Assembly (NCBI GenBank): GCA_016779325.1
Contig: JADHNU010000009.1
Coordinates: 1-63,116, forward strand
Length of the DNA: 63,116 bases
Source: Pseudomonadales bacterium
GTDB lineage: Bacteria; Pseudomonadota; Gammaproteobacteria; Pseudomonadales; Azotimanducaceae
Direction of reading: 5' to 3'
A program made the translations under genes and the position numbers. Below the pieces are notes generated by a model. The model made no database searches, was not told where the DNA came from, and worked only from the letters and a program-made list of their open reading frames with translations. Of the stretch, positions 9,177-18,685 are shown one piece after another (position 1 is the first letter of the stretch; every line of letters starts with the position of its first letter).

Positions 9177-9575
9177 ATGGCTAAGCCGTTGAAGCACACC
9201 GCAGCCTCCCTTGTGGCCGCCGCCCGGGAAGCGATTGAAGAGATTGATAGCGAAGCGGGGCAGGCCTTGCTCGACCGCGACGACGTGGTGATCGTTGATT
9301 TGCGCGATGTTCGTGAGCGCCAGCGGGACGGCTACATCCCCGGCAGCTTCCACTGTCCTCGGGGCATGTTGGAATTCTGGGTCGACCCCGATAGCCCCTA
9401 CTTCAAGCCGGTTTTCGGCGAGGACAAAACCTTCGTCTTCCATTGTGCCTCGGGCTGGCGCTCGGCCATTTCCACCCAGCTGGTCCAGCACATGGGCATG
9501 GAAAAGGTGGCGCACCTGCGCGACGGCTTCAAAGGCTGGGAAGCCGCCGGCGGGCCCGTGGAAAAGGACGGCTAA
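9177..9575 (+). CDS. Rhodanese-like sulfurtransferase
   Basis: 132 residues forming a single rhodanese domain. The CH2A-type start VIVDLRDVRERQRDGYIPGS (about 38-57) and the active-site loop HCASGWRS with Cys90 are present, ending in the usual GFKGWEAAGGP. No signal peptide, so cytosolic. AAGAGGAGAT lies 8 bases before ATG 9177, and the gene follows the PLP enzyme by 26 bases. An enzyme of this kind next to an amino-acid importer suggests handling of a sulfur-containing compound, which is inference. Confidence 0.9.
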   Translation: MAKPLKHTAASLVAAAREAIEEIDSEAGQALLDRDDVVIVDLRDVRERQRDGYIPGSFHCPRGMLEFWVDPDSPYFKPVFGEDKTFVFHCASGWRSAISTQLVQHMGMEKVAHLRDGFKGWEAAGGPVEKDG

Positions 9576-9699
9576 TGCCTTAGCGGCGCAATGGCCGCTA
9601 CGGGCCAGCTTAGCTTCGGGGCGCCCGGGGCTTGATTAGGATCGCCTTAGCAGTGAGTCTGGAGGCAGTACTTAGGCTACGGGAAGGGGCGCGATTTTA

Positions 9700-9873
9700 A
9701 TGAAGAAAGTTCTAGGCATGCAGGCGCTGGCCTGGGCCGCGGCGATCATTGTGGTGGCCCTCCTTGATAGCCCGCGGGAGGCCACCTTGCTGTTGGCGGT
9801 ACTGGCTACCCTGGCGCTGGGACGTCTCCGAGTCGATGCGCAGCGCCTGGGGGGCCGCGCCGGTGCTCCATGA
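9700..9873 (+). CDS. Small two-helix membrane protein (hypothetical)
   Basis: 57 residues starting MKKVLGMQAL. Two hydrophobic segments (about 6-22 and 29-42) flank a short charged turn, followed by an arginine-rich tail. GGAAGGGG lies about 10 bases before ATG 9700. The 3' end overlaps the 5' end of the sterol desaturase gene in another frame, which suggests coupling, possibly as a membrane partner. The 124 bases upstream, after the rhodanese gene, hold only a small AGCGGC/GCCGCT hairpin near 9581. It could be a chance frame. Confidence 0.5.
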   Translation: MKKVLGMQALAWAAAIIVVALLDSPREATLLLAVLATLALGRLRVDAQRLGGRAGAP

Positions 9874-10771
9874 CCTCGGCGGCGCCCTAGAACGCTTCTC
9901 CACCCAAGCCCTATGGTTCTACGGGGCGCTGGTGTTGCTGGAAGCAGCACTGGAGCTGCGGGGTAAAACCCGTTTTTATCGTCTTTGGGATACGCTCTGC
10001 AGCATCGCCACGGGGCTTGGCTATACCGCCGTGCAGGTCCTCATGCGTGGGGTCTTCTTCGGGGCGATCTTTTTCGCCAGCCAGTTTGCCCCCTGGTCCT
10101 TTGAGACCACTCCGCTTACCTTCGTGGTGTGCTACCTCGCCGTGGATTTCGCCTTCTACTGGCACCATCGCGTACTCCATGAGGTGCGGCTCGGCTGGGC
10201 GGCCCATGTCGTCCATCATTCCAGTACCCAGTACAACTTGGGGGCGACGGCCCTTCGCCAGTCCGTCTTTGAGGCCCTCTACGAGCCTTGGTTCTATGTG
10301 CCGCTGGCCCTGCTGGGCTTCGAGCCCTTGGCGATCATGCTGGCCCTGCAGATCAACATCACTTACATGTTCTGGCCCCACACCCAACAAATTGGCCGCC
10401 TGCCACGGTGGTTCGAGGCGGTCTTCGTGACCCCCTCGCACCATCGAGTGCACCACGCCAAGAACTTGCCCTACCTGGACAAAAATTACGGCGGTACGTT
10501 CATCCTTTGGGACAAGCTCTTCGGCACCTTTGCACAGGAGCGGGAGGCGCCGGAGTTTGGCGTGCTGACGCCCATTCGCTCGGCCAACCCGCTAACCGTG
10601 ACCTTCGCAAGTTGGGGGGCCTTGCTGCGGGACCTTCGGCATACCCCGGGGCTAGGAAACAAGGTGCAGTTGCTGCTTCGTCCTCCGGGCTGGGCGCCCG
10701 AGGGCCGGGGCCTAACGACGCGGCAGATGCAGGCTGCGGGGGTGCGTACGGAGGGGGCGCCCCTTGCCTAA
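9836..10771 (+). CDS. Sterol desaturase / fatty acid hydroxylase family protein
   Basis: About 311 residues with several membrane helices and three histidine clusters for a di-iron centre: HHRVLH, HVVHH and HHRVHH. These mark the fatty acid hydroxylase superfamily, membrane-bound oxygenases acting on lipids or sterols. The frame is open from 9749, but the earlier part matches the small membrane ORF in another frame. ATG 9836 and GTG 9863 are the plausible starts and neither has a strong ribosome site. It is convergent with the nitroreductase gene, with one base between stops. The substrate is unknown. Confidence 0.85.
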   Translation: MRSAWGAAPVLHDLGGALERFSTQALWFYGALVLLEAALELRGKTRFYRLWDTLCSIATGLGYTAVQVLMRGVFFGAIFFASQFAPWSFETTPLTFVVCYLAVDFAFYWHHRVLHEVRLGWAAHVVHHSSTQYNLGATALRQSVFEALYEPWFYVPLALLGFEPLAIMLALQINITYMFWPHTQQIGRLPRWFEAVFVTPSHHRVHHAKNLPYLDKNYGGTFILWDKLFGTFAQEREAPEFGVLTPIRSANPLTVTFASWGALLRDLRHTPGLGNKVQLLLRPPGWAPEGRGLTTRQMQAAGVRTEGAPLA

Positions 10772-10772
10772 G

Positions 10773-11441
10773 TTAAGGGGCGCCAAGAGGCGGACCCGCG
10801 AAGCGCTCGAGGGTGGCGAAGTCTTCTACGGGCTTGCGCGAGAGTTTCGTTAGCCGCTTGCTGGGCACCCCGAGGGGAATCATGGCCGCAAAGGCGTAGT
10901 CCTCGGGTACGCCAAGATGCGCCTTCACCTTGCCTTCCTCCGGCGCCAGGAAGGTGGTGAGGGTGCCCCCCAGCCCTTCGGCGTGGGCCGCCAGCAAAAT
11001 ATTCCAGGCAAAGGGATAGAGGGACGCACCGCTGATAACGCCGATGCGGTCTAGATGCTGATCCATCGCCGCAACCTTCCCCAAATCGAGAAACACAAAG
11101 AGGAGTACGGGCGCCGTCCGTAGGGGCGCAAGAAGCGCCTCGGGCACCTCCGTGGCGGCGCAGGTGGCCTCGCTCACCGGGGAGGGGGCGAGGGGGTTCC
11201 AAGGGCTGACGCCGGCCCGCTGTTCGGCGACGTAGCGTTGCATGGTCGGCAGCATGAGCGGTTCGAGAGCCGCCCGGGTGGCGGCCTCGCGCACGATGAC
11301 CACGCGCCACCCTTGCCGATTGCCGCCGCTCGGCGCGAAGCGGGCCGCATCGAGCAGGCGATAAAGCTGGGCGTCGCTTACCGGCTCGTCCGTAAAGTGG
11401 CGGGCCGCGAAGGTGCCGCGGAAGGCCTCATAGAGCTCCAT
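10773..11441 (-). CDS. Nitroreductase family protein
   Basis: 222 residues with the FMN-binding nitroreductase fold: N-terminal RGTFAARHFTDEPV, then FAPSGGNRQGWRVVIV (substrate/FMN loop, about 34-50), and a C-terminal AMIPLGVPSKRL. Family members are NAD(P)H-dependent flavoproteins that reduce nitro compounds or quinones. It is monocistronic and divergent from the acyltransferase gene. An inverted repeat lies in the shared upstream region. Confidence 0.88.
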   Translation of the reverse strand: MELYEAFRGTFAARHFTDEPVSDAQLYRLLDAARFAPSGGNRQGWRVVIVREAATRAALEPLMLPTMQRYVAEQRAGVSPWNPLAPSPVSEATCAATEVPEALLAPLRTAPVLLFVFLDLGKVAAMDQHLDRIGVISGASLYPFAWNILLAAHAEGLGGTLTTFLAPEEGKVKAHLGVPEDYAFAAMIPLGVPSKRLTKLSRKPVEDFATLERFAGPPLGAP

Positions 11442-11512
11442 GCTGTCCCCTCTTCGTCATGGCTTGGTCACGCTGTTGTCACCGCATGGTAAGGGAGGTG
11501 GGGGGAAAATGC

Positions 11513-11529
11513 GTAGACCATAGGTCTAC
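11513..11529. promoter_or_regulatory. Inverted repeat between nitroreductase and acyltransferase genes
   Basis: A perfect 7-bp palindrome, GTAGACC-ATA-GGTCTAC, lies 13 bases before the acyltransferase ATG and about 70 bases from the divergent nitroreductase start. Its size and place suit a regulator operator; a short RNA hairpin in the acyltransferase leader is the alternative. Confidence 0.4.
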
Positions 11530-11541
11530 AGGGCGAGCGTT

Positions 11542-12387
11542 ATGGGAAACGCACTGGGTTCGGCTTTCGGAGGAGCGCTACGCCTGGCCTGGCGCTTACC
11601 GGCGGTTGTGGTTGCATTGCTGGTCTTGCTCCTTTCCGTCACGGCCACGGCGCGCTGGCCTGGCGTCCAGCGGCGATGCCTGCGCTGGGGTGCGCAGCGC
11701 CTGTGCCAGGCCTTCTCCGTGACGCTGCCTAAGCCCCTTGCCCTGCCGCCGGAGCCCTGCCTACTGGTGTCGAATCATATTTCCTGGCTTGACGTGGTGG
11801 TGTTCGCCGCCGTGCTGCCTCCAGAGGACGGCACCTGCTTCTTGGCAAAGCAAGAGGTGGGGGGCTGGCCCGTCATCGGGCCCTTTGCAAGGCGCTTAGG
11901 GATGGCCTTCATCGACCGCACCTCAAAGTTTCGGAGCTATCGCGCCCTGCCCGCGTTGGGCGACGTCCTGGGCGAGCGGCCGCTATTCTTTTTCCCCGAA
12001 GGCACAACCACGGCGGGGCATGACTTTGCGCCCTTGCGGCCCATGGGGCTTGCCCTGTCCTCGCGCACCGGGGCCTCCGTGCAACCGTTTTATCTGGCCT
12101 ATCTCGATGCACGGGGATCGCGCACCACGGCGCCCGCCTTCGTCGGCGACGATACCTTGCTCGAGAGCGTGCTGCGCTTAGCCAGAGCGCCGGCCGTGCA
12201 GGTGCATCTAGAAACCCTGCAGGCCTTGCCTGCCGGGGACCGTAAAGCCCAGGCCCGCGCGCTCGGCGCAGCGTTTCGGAGCGCGGCGGCACGGGTAAGG
12301 GAGCGGGAAGCGGCCTCCCTAGGCGGCGCGGCCGAGGCCCAGCTCGGGGCCAGCGCCGAGGTAGCGTCGCGCCACCGCTGGGCGTAG
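11542..12387 (+). CDS. 1-acyl-glycerol-3-phosphate acyltransferase-like (PlsC/OlsA type)
   Basis: 281 residues. An N-terminal hydrophobic segment (about 18-35) is followed by the PlsC acyltransferase motifs NHISWLD (His79, Asp84, the HX4D catalytic pair) and FFFPEGTTT. It transfers an acyl group to a lysolipid at the inner membrane. The neighbour on the other strand is an OlsB-type N-acyltransferase, so O-acylation of lyso-ornithine lipid (OlsA role) is the best guess; ordinary lysophosphatidate acylation is the alternative. The two genes overlap tail to tail by 69 bases. Confidence 0.85.
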   Translation: MGNALGSAFGGALRLAWRLPAVVVALLVLLLSVTATARWPGVQRRCLRWGAQRLCQAFSVTLPKPLALPPEPCLLVSNHISWLDVVVFAAVLPPEDGTCFLAKQEVGGWPVIGPFARRLGMAFIDRTSKFRSYRALPALGDVLGERPLFFFPEGTTTAGHDFAPLRPMGLALSSRTGASVQPFYLAYLDARGSRTTAPAFVGDDTLLESVLRLARAPAVQVHLETLQALPAGDRKAQARALGAAFRSAAARVREREAASLGGAAEAQLGASAEVASRHRWA

Positions 12388-13209
12388 GCGGGTGATGTCC
12401 ACCTTCATGAGGACATCTAGCGAGGCCCCAAAGCCATGGTCGACATTGAAGCCAAGCGCCGTGGCGCCAAGGCCAAGGTAATGTCGTAGCAGTACGGGCA
12501 CCTTGCCCGTTGCGCCCCCAGGCTGGGCCCCGTTCCCTGGGTCGGTGAGCAGGTTTTCCACGTCCCTGAGGCCCGCACCCGGCGCAAGTTGCGCCCGGGC
12601 CCAGCTCTGGGCTGCTTCCGGAAGGGGGGTGCGTCCGGAAACCATCGGGCCTTCCGTCTGTTGCGTAAGCCACTCGGCGATGAGCGCCTGTCCCCGAACC
12701 CCATAGTCTTGAGATACGGAAACGGGCCCGAGGAGGTAGCGCACGCCGTGGTATTGAAGGCACTGGCCAATCCCCTTCCAGAGCAGGAACAGGGCGGCCG
12801 GGTCCCTTTGGTAGGTGGGGAAGATGAAAGATCGACCCAGTTCGAGGGCGTCTGCGAGGGCTTCGCCATCGGCGTTCGGAAAATGGAAGAGGGTGCTGAG
12901 GTAGCGCTGCCTGAGAGGGGTGGTGGGCGTAATCGGCGCGAGCCGATAGGCCCCGGCGAGGCGGTCGCCATCGCGATCCACCAGCACCAGGTGTTCGTAG
13001 TAGGGGTCGAAGCGATCGAGGTCGAGGCGCTTACCCGTGCCTTCTCCCACGGCCTGAAAGGTGCGTTCCCGCGCCGCGCCGAGGGCTTCCGCAAGGGCCT
13101 GGGACGGAAGCCCTTGAAACCAGTGAACGGTAAAGCGCTCGTGTTCGACGAGGGGTCTTTGCGTCAGGTCGAAGCGGGGTAAGCTTGGGGCTGAGCTGTC
13201 CAGGGCCAT
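12319..13209 (-). CDS. OlsB-like GNAT-type N-acyltransferase (ornithine lipid synthesis)
   Basis: 296 residues, cytosolic. It has the acetyltransferase-like fold of the OlsB/hemolysin-related group: LVLVDRDGDRLAGAYRL, LELGRSFIFPTYQRDPAALFLLWKGI, and a C-terminal VPVLLRHYLGLGA...FNVDHGFGASLDVLMKVDI that matches the usual PPLL-KGYLRLGA...D-DF-V-D--VL pattern. OlsB links a 3-hydroxyacyl chain to the alpha-amine of ornithine. AGAGGA precedes ATG 13209. Pairing with the PlsC/OlsA-like gene supports an ornithine-lipid pathway, but the amino-acid substrate is inferred. Confidence 0.75.
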   Translation of the reverse strand: MALDSSAPSLPRFDLTQRPLVEHERFTVHWFQGLPSQALAEALGAARERTFQAVGEGTGKRLDLDRFDPYYEHLVLVDRDGDRLAGAYRLAPITPTTPLRQRYLSTLFHFPNADGEALADALELGRSFIFPTYQRDPAALFLLWKGIGQCLQYHGVRYLLGPVSVSQDYGVRGQALIAEWLTQQTEGPMVSGRTPLPEAAQSWARAQLAPGAGLRDVENLLTDPGNGAQPGGATGKVPVLLRHYLGLGATALGFNVDHGFGASLDVLMKVDITRLRPAVARRYLGAGPELGLGRAA

Positions 13210-13292
13210 GGTCCACCGTCCTCTCTGCAGCGTCTCTGGGCGGAGTGTTGGGGCGGAAGATCACTGGCCGATGACGAAGGGATAAAAGAATT

Positions 13293-13925
13293 ATGACGGC
13301 ACGGAAAGGCGAGGCCGCTCGCGTCCTGAAGGAAAGCCTAGAGGCCCTTGCGAAGGCCCATCCTGTGGTGGAAACGGCGTTGGCCCACTACGGCCCGCCG
13401 GAACCGCGATTGCGGCCTGGCGGTTTCGGCACCCTAGCCCGCATTGTGGTCGGGCAGCAGGTGAGCACGCACGCAGCCCGCGCCATCGGCGATCGGTTGG
13501 CCAGCGCCTTGGGCGGGCGGCTCGCGGCGCAACCGCTTCTTGCAGCGTCCGACGAGGTGCTTCGCGGCGCGGGGTTGTCTGGGCAGAAAGTGCGTTATCT
13601 GAGGGCCCTGGCGGTGGCCGTGGAAAGCGGTGAACTCCCCTTGCGTCGCTTGCCGAGCATGAGCGATGAGGCCGTGGTGGAGGCGATTACGGGGGTGCTG
13701 GGTTTTGGGGTGTGGTCAGCCCACATGTATCTGCTCTTTTCCCTCGGGCGCCAGGATGTGTGGCCGGCGGGAGACTTGGCCGTTAGGGGTGGGTTCGGGC
13801 GCCTTTTGGGCTGGGAGGCTCGGCCTACGGAGGCCCAGGTTCGGGAGGCGTCCACGCCCTTTGCGCCTCATCGAAGCGCTCTGGCGCTCCTGTGCTGGCG
13901 CGTTTACAGCGCGGCACCGCTCTAG
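13293..13925 (+). CDS. DNA-3-methyladenine glycosylase II (AlkA-like, HhH-GPD)
   Basis: 210 residues. The helix-hairpin-helix (LPSMSDEAVVEAITGVLGFGVWSA, about 120-143) is followed by DVWPAGDLAVRGG with catalytic Asp161; VVGQQVSTHAA near 52-62 is also characteristic. It removes alkylated purines from DNA in base excision repair. The N-terminal transcription factor module of E. coli Ada/AlkA-type fusions is absent. Start ATG 13293 lacks a strong ribosome site but follows an AT-rich stretch. Confidence 0.88.
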   Translation: MTARKGEAARVLKESLEALAKAHPVVETALAHYGPPEPRLRPGGFGTLARIVVGQQVSTHAARAIGDRLASALGGRLAAQPLLAASDEVLRGAGLSGQKVRYLRALAVAVESGELPLRRLPSMSDEAVVEAITGVLGFGVWSAHMYLLFSLGRQDVWPAGDLAVRGGFGRLLGWEARPTEAQVREASTPFAPHRSALALLCWRVYSAAPL

Positions 13926-13974
13926 GGCGCCAGGCTGGCATAATGCCTTTTTACCTTGCCCCTCGGGAGGCCTC

Positions 13975-14304
13975 ATGGTGAAGGCCTATCTTGCGCTTGC
14001 CCTATCTATCGCCTTCGAGGTGCTGGCTACGGCTAACGTTCAACTGTCTGCCCAGTTCACGCGCTTGGGGCCCACGCTCATCATGGCCGGGGGCTACCTT
14101 GCGGCGCTCTATTTCATGTCCATCGCCCTGGCCGCCTTGCCCATCGCCTTGGTCTATGCCACCTGGAGCGGCGTTGGCATTGTTGCCATCACGCTGATCG
14201 GCCGCCTGACCTTTGGCCAGGTGCTTACGACGCCTGCTTTGCTGGGCATTGGGCTTATCGTGGCGGGTGTGGTCCTGGTGAATGGCTTCGGCACCCGTGG
14301 CTGA
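13975..14304 (+). CDS. Small multidrug resistance (SMR/EmrE-like) transporter
   Basis: 109 residues with four transmembrane helices. Glu15 in AFEVLAT is the essential proton/substrate-coupling carboxylate of this family, and YATWSGVGIV (about 61-70) is the conserved dimer segment. It is an inner-membrane antiporter for cationic drugs, guanidinium or polyamines; which subtype is unclear. GGGAGG lies just before ATG 13975. The end overlaps tadA by 23 bases if tadA starts at 14282. Confidence 0.9.
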   Translation: MVKAYLALALSIAFEVLATANVQLSAQFTRLGPTLIMAGGYLAALYFMSIALAALPIALVYATWSGVGIVAITLIGRLTFGQVLTTPALLGIGLIVAGVVLVNGFGTRG

Positions 14305-14788
14305 CCCCGCTTTCTCCGCCTTTGACGAGGCCTGCATGACCCGAGCCCTGGCCCTCGCGGAAGCCGCGGCGGTCGCTGGAGAGGTACCCGTGGGCGCGGT
14401 GCTTGTTCGGGATGAGGTCGTGCTGGGGGAGGGCGCTAACGGGCCCATCGAGGCCCATGACCCCAGCGCCCATGCGGAGCTTCGAGCCCTGCGAGCCGCA
14501 GCCCTGACGGTGCAGAATTATCGCTTGCCGGGTAGCACGCTCTACGTGACCCTAGAGCCCTGCACCATGTGTGCCGGCGCCCTTCTTCACGCCCGGGTAG
14601 CCCGGCTCGTATTCGCCACGCGAGAACCCCGCGCTGGCGCCGTGCGGAGTCAGTTTCAAATGCTCGAACACGCCGCTTTCAATCACCGCGTGGTGGTGGA
14701 CGAGGGCCTGATGGCTGCGCCGTCGGCAGCCCTTCTTCAATCCTTTTTTCGTGCACGGCGAGCCCCGCGGGCGGCTCAGGAGTCCTAA
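14282..14788 (+). CDS. tadA: tRNA-specific adenosine-34 deaminase TadA
   Basis: 168 residues. The zinc deaminase motifs are HAELRAL (His-Ala-Glu) and PCTMCAGAL (PCxxC). The enzyme converts A34 to inosine in tRNA-Arg(ACG), an essential cytosolic step. The start is either ATG 14282, inside the SMR gene, or GTG 14297; both overlap the upstream stop and imply coupling. It is followed by purL after 5 bases. Confidence 0.92.
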   Translation: MASAPVADPAFSAFDEACMTRALALAEAAAVAGEVPVGAVLVRDEVVLGEGANGPIEAHDPSAHAELRALRAAALTVQNYRLPGSTLYVTLEPCTMCAGALLHARVARLVFATREPRAGAVRSQFQMLEHAAFNHRVVVDEGLMAAPSAALLQSFFRARRAPRAAQES

Positions 14789-14793
14789 CGCTC

Positions 14794-17700
14794 ATGACTG
14801 AAGTGCTTTCCTTCCCTGGTCCGGAAAAGTTGACGGAAGCCCGTCAGACCGCCTGGCTCGAACGCCTTCGGCCCCTGGCGTCGGGGCTAGAAGGGCTAAC
14901 GGCTGCGGCCTGCACCTTTGTGAGCCTCGACGCGCCTCTGGATGCTGCGCAGCGATCGCGCCTAGAAGCGGTGCTCGAAGGCCCTCCTTGGGTTCCCGGC
15001 GCCGGCTGGGCGCCGCTGGTACTGGTGGTGCCGCGCCCGGGTACGCAGTCGCCCTGGTCGACCAAGGCCACGGATATTCTAAAAGGCTGTGGCCTCGCTG
15101 AGGTCGCGCGGGTAGAGCAGGGGCTGCGGTGGTACTACCGCGGAACGCTCTCGGAGGCGGAGCGAACGGCCCTGGCGGCGGCCCTGGTGGACCGCATGAC
15201 CGAAGCGGCGCTTGCGCCGGGGAGCGACGGCTCCGTGCTCTTCTCCGCGGAGGCCCCTCGCCCGCTTCAGACCGTGCCCCTGCTGGCGGAGGGGCGCTCC
15301 GCCCTCGAGGCAGCCAATGGCGCTCTGGGCCTTGCGCTGTCCGAAGATGAAATTGCTTATCTTGTCGAGGCGTTCCTAGAACTCGGGCGCGACCCGACGG
15401 ATACGGAATTGATGATGTTCGCCCAAGCGAACTCGGAGCATTGCCGGCATAAAATTTTTAACGCCGACTGGGTCATCGACGGTGAAGCAGCGCCTCAATC
15501 TTTGTTCTCCATGATTAAGCACAGCTATGCGGCGGTGAACGGGGCGGGAATTCTGTCGGCCTATGCGGACAACGCGGCCGTGCTCGAAGGGCCCGTTACG
15601 CAGCGGCTGTGGGTTCGGGACGACGACCCCCGCTACGGCTTTAAAGAGGAGGCGGTTCCCCTGCTCATGAAGGTGGAAACGCACAATCACCCCACGGCCA
15701 TTGCCCCATTCCCCGGGGCGGCCACAGGGTCTGGGGGCGAAATTCGCGATGAAGGGGCCGTAGGCCGGGGCTCGAAGCCTAAGGCGGGGCTCACGGGCTT
15801 CACCGTATCGAACCTCGAGATTCCGGGCTTGCCCCGACCCTGGGAAACGCCCTATGGCCGGCCCGGACGCATGGCGTCTCCCTTTGAAATCATGCGCGAT
15901 GGCCCTCTTGGGGCGGCTGCCTTTAACAATGAGTTTGGGCGCCCTGCGCTCCTCGGCTATTTCCGCAGCTTCGAGCAAACGGTAGAGGTGGGGCGCGGGC
16001 CAGAGCGCCGGGGTTACCACAAGCCCATTATGCTCGCCGGGGGCCTTGGGCAGATGCGTGAGGAGCACGTGGAGGCCCTGCCTTTGAAAGCGGGGGATGC
16101 GCTCATCGTCCTCGGCGGCCCGGCCATGCTCATCGGCCTTGGCGGGGGCGCGGCTTCGTCCATGGCTACGGGCAGTAGCGATGAAGCCCTGGATTTTGCC
16201 TCCGTGCAGCGGGGCAATCCGGAGATGCAGCGTCGGTGCCAAGAGGTGATCGACCGGTGCTGTGCCCTCGGGGTGGAGAATCCCATTTCCCTTATTCACG
16301 ACGTCGGCGCCGGCGGGCTGTCCAATGCGCTGCCGGAGCTGGCCAAGGATGGGGGCGTTGGGGGGCATTTTGACCTTCGCGCTATTCCCTCGGCCGAGCC
16401 GGGTTTATCGCCCCTCGAAATCTGGTGTAACGAAGCCCAGGAACGCTACGTTTTGGCCATTCCTGAGGCGGCGCTGCCGCGCTTCGAGCGAATTTGCGCC
16501 CGGGAGCGCTGCCCCTTTGCGGTCGTCGGGCACGCCACCGATGACGGCCAGCTGCACGTTGGAGACGCGCTGCTGGCCGCGGCCCCCGTGTCCTTGCCCC
16601 TTGCCGTGCTCTTCGGCAAACCGCCAAAAATGACCCGCCATTTCGATCGCTGGACACCGACCCCAGCGCCTCTCGATCGCAGCGTGCTGACCCTCGAGGC
16701 TGCAGCTGATCGCGTGCTGACCCTTCCCGCCGTGGGCTCGAAGAGCTTTCTCATTACCATTGGCGATCGCAGCATTACGGGGCTCGTCGCTCGAGATCAA
16801 ATGGTGGGCCCCTGGCAGGTGCCCGTGGCCGATGTGGCCGTCACCTACGCGGGCTTCTATGACTGCCGCGGTGAAGCCATGAGCCTCGGGGAGCGGCCTC
16901 AGCTGGCCCTGATCGACCCCCAAGCGTCGGCGCGCATGGCCCTGGGGGAAGCCCTGACCAACCTCGCGGCGGCCCGCGTGCCCAGCCTTGAGGCGGTGCG
17001 CCTTTCGGCCAACTGGATGGCCGCAGCCGGGGCGCCGGGGGAGGATCAGGCCCTTCATGAAGCGGTGCATGCCCTTGCCGTCGAGCTTTGCCCAGCCCTG
17101 GGTATTGCGATCCCCGTGGGCAAGGACTCCCTCTCCATGCAAACCCGCTGGGACGAGGGCGGCGCGGCGCGTAGCGTCACTTCACCCCTGTCTCTGGTGA
17201 TCACTGCCTTTGCCCCCGTCAGCGATGGTTCGGCAACGCTGACGCCGACGCTCCAAGCGCGCGACGCCCCGACCGCCTTGGTGTTGCTTGATCTGGGTTT
17301 TGGGGCGAATCGCCTCGGTGCTTCAAGCTTGGCCCAGGCCTTTGGGCAGCTGGGCCATGAGGCGCCGGACCTTGATGACCCGGCGCGTCTTCAGGGCTTT
17401 TTTACCCTCGTGCAGCGTTGGGCCGAGGCTGGGCAGGTGCTGGCCTACCATGATCGGGGGGATGGTGGGCTTTGGGCCACGGTGGTGGAAATGGCCATCG
17501 CCGGCCGCCGGGGGGCCACCCTGACCCTGCCGGCGCAGGATCCCCTCGGCTGCCTCTTTTCCGAGGAGCTCGGCGCGGTCCTCCAAGTGCCGGAGTCCGC
17601 GGTGGCCCAGCTTAAGCAGGACGCCGAGGCCGTAGGCCTGGGGCCGGCGTTCCACGTATTGGGCCCGGTGACGGAGGCCGAAACCCTTCTGGTGCGCGAT

Positions 17701-18681
17701 GCGGCGGGCACGGAACTGCTCCGGCGGAGCCGGGAAGCGGTGGAGCGCTTGTGGTCCCAGACCAGCTATCACATGGCGCGGCTCCGGGACGATGCGACCT
17801 GCGCCGACGAAGAGCAGGCGGCCCTGACGCGTCCTGAGCACCGCCTTGCGCCGGACCTCACCTTCGACCCGGCTGCGATTCCCCGCGCCCCGGCGGTACT
17901 CACGGGCGTGCGCCCGCGTGCGGCCATTTTCCGGGACCAGGGGGTGAATGGTCAGTTAGAAATGGCGGCAGCCTTCCATGCCGCGGGCTTTGAAACGGTG
18001 GACGTGCACGCCTCCGATCTCCTTGAAGGGCGGGAAGCCCTCGACGATTTCCAGGTGCTGGCCGTTTGCGGCGGCTTTTCCTATGGCGACGTGCTGGGGG
18101 CTGGCCAGGGCTGGGCGAAGTCCCTGCGCTTCAACGATCGGGCTCGGGCCGCCCTGGAAGGGCACTTCGCCGACCCCAACCGTTTGACCCTGGGCGTATG
18201 TAACGGCTGCCAGATGCTAGCGGGGCTGGCGCCGCTCATTCCCGGCGCCGACGCGTGGCCCCGGTTTTTGCGCAATCGCTCGGAACAATTCGAGGCGCGG
18301 CTGTCCCAGCTTGAGGTGCTGGCCAGTCCGTCGCCGTTCCTCGAGGACATGGCCGGTTCGCGTATTCCTGTGGCCGTCGCCCACGGGGAAGGGCGGGCGG
18401 TCTTCTCCGAGGGCGCGGCGGCGCGGCTCCAAGCCCATGGGGGCCTGGCGCTGCGCTATGTCGACGGCGCGGGGCAGCCGGCGACCCTATACCCCAGCAA
18501 TCCGAATGGCTCAGAACTGGCCGCCGCAGGGGTGAGCTCCGCGGATGGTCGGGTGCTCATTATGATGCCCCACCCTGAGCGGGTGTTTCTGACCCGGCAG
18601 CTGTCCTGGGCGCCGAAGAATTGGCCCGAGGCCTCGCCCTGGCTGCGCCTGTTCCAGAACGCCTACCGCGCTCTGGCCTAG
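14794..18681 (+). CDS. purL: Phosphoribosylformylglycinamidine synthase (PurL, single-chain)
   Basis: About 1,295 residues, the long form of gamma- and betaproteobacteria. An N-terminal PurS-like part is followed by two AIRS-like ATPase halves ([20 protein letters not shown] near 293; [12 protein letters not shown] near 775) and a C-terminal glutaminase domain with nucleophile Cys in VCNGCQML and PHPERVF for the His/Glu pair. It makes FGAM from FGAR, glutamine and ATP in purine synthesis. The frame is open back to 14569 inside tadA, but ATG 14794 begins the homologous region. Confidence 0.97.
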   Translation: MTEVLSFPGPEKLTEARQTAWLERLRPLASGLEGLTAAACTFVSLDAPLDAAQRSRLEAVLEGPPWVPGAGWAPLVLVVPRPGTQSPWSTKATDILKGCGLAEVARVEQGLRWYYRGTLSEAERTALAAALVDRMTEAALAPGSDGSVLFSAEAPRPLQTVPLLAEGRSALEAANGALGLALSEDEIAYLVEAFLELGRDPTDTELMMFAQANSEHCRHKIFNADWVIDGEAAPQSLFSMIKHSYAAVNGAGILSAYADNAAVLEGPVTQRLWVRDDDPRYGFKEEAVPLLMKVETHNHPTAIAPFPGAATGSGGEIRDEGAVGRGSKPKAGLTGFTVSNLEIPGLPRPWETPYGRPGRMASPFEIMRDGPLGAAAFNNEFGRPALLGYFRSFEQTVEVGRGPERRGYHKPIMLAGGLGQMREEHVEALPLKAGDALIVLGGPAMLIGLGGGAASSMATGSSDEALDFASVQRGNPEMQRRCQEVIDRCCALGVENPISLIHDVGAGGLSNALPELAKDGGVGGHFDLRAIPSAEPGLSPLEIWCNEAQERYVLAIPEAALPRFERICARERCPFAVVGHATDDGQLHVGDALLAAAPVSLPLAVLFGKPPKMTRHFDRWTPTPAPLDRSVLTLEAAADRVLTLPAVGSKSFLITIGDRSITGLVARDQMVGPWQVPVADVAVTYAGFYDCRGEAMSLGERPQLALIDPQASARMALGEALTNLAAARVPSLEAVRLSANWMAAAGAPGEDQALHEAVHALAVELCPALGIAIPVGKDSLSMQTRWDEGGAARSVTSPLSLVITAFAPVSDGSATLTPTLQARDAPTALVLLDLGFGANRLGASSLAQAFGQLGHEAPDLDDPARLQGFFTLVQRWAEAGQVLAYHDRGDGGLWATVVEMAIAGRRGATLTLPAQDPLGCLFSEELGAVLQVPESAVAQLKQDAEAVGLGPAFHVLGPVTEAETLLVRDAAGTELLRRSREAVERLWSQTSYHMARLRDDATCADEEQAALTRPEHRLAPDLTFDPAAIPRAPAVLTGVRPRAAIFRDQGVNGQLEMAAAFHAAGFETVDVHASDLLEGREALDDFQVLAVCGGFSYGDVLGAGQGWAKSLRFNDRARAALEGHFADPNRLTLGVCNGCQMLAGLAPLIPGADAWPRFLRNRSEQFEARLSQLEVLASPSPFLEDMAGSRIPVAVAHGEGRAVFSEGAAARLQAHGGLALRYVDGAGQPATLYPSNPNGSELAAAGVSSADGRVLIMMPHPERVFLTRQLSWAPKNWPEASPWLRLFQNAYRALA

Positions 18682-18685
18682 GCGC

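Noticed and set aside
11909-12763. 284-codon minus-strand frame across the acyltransferase genes
   Set aside because: It overlaps both the PlsC-like and OlsB-like genes in other frames and has Arg/Pro-rich composition without any domain.
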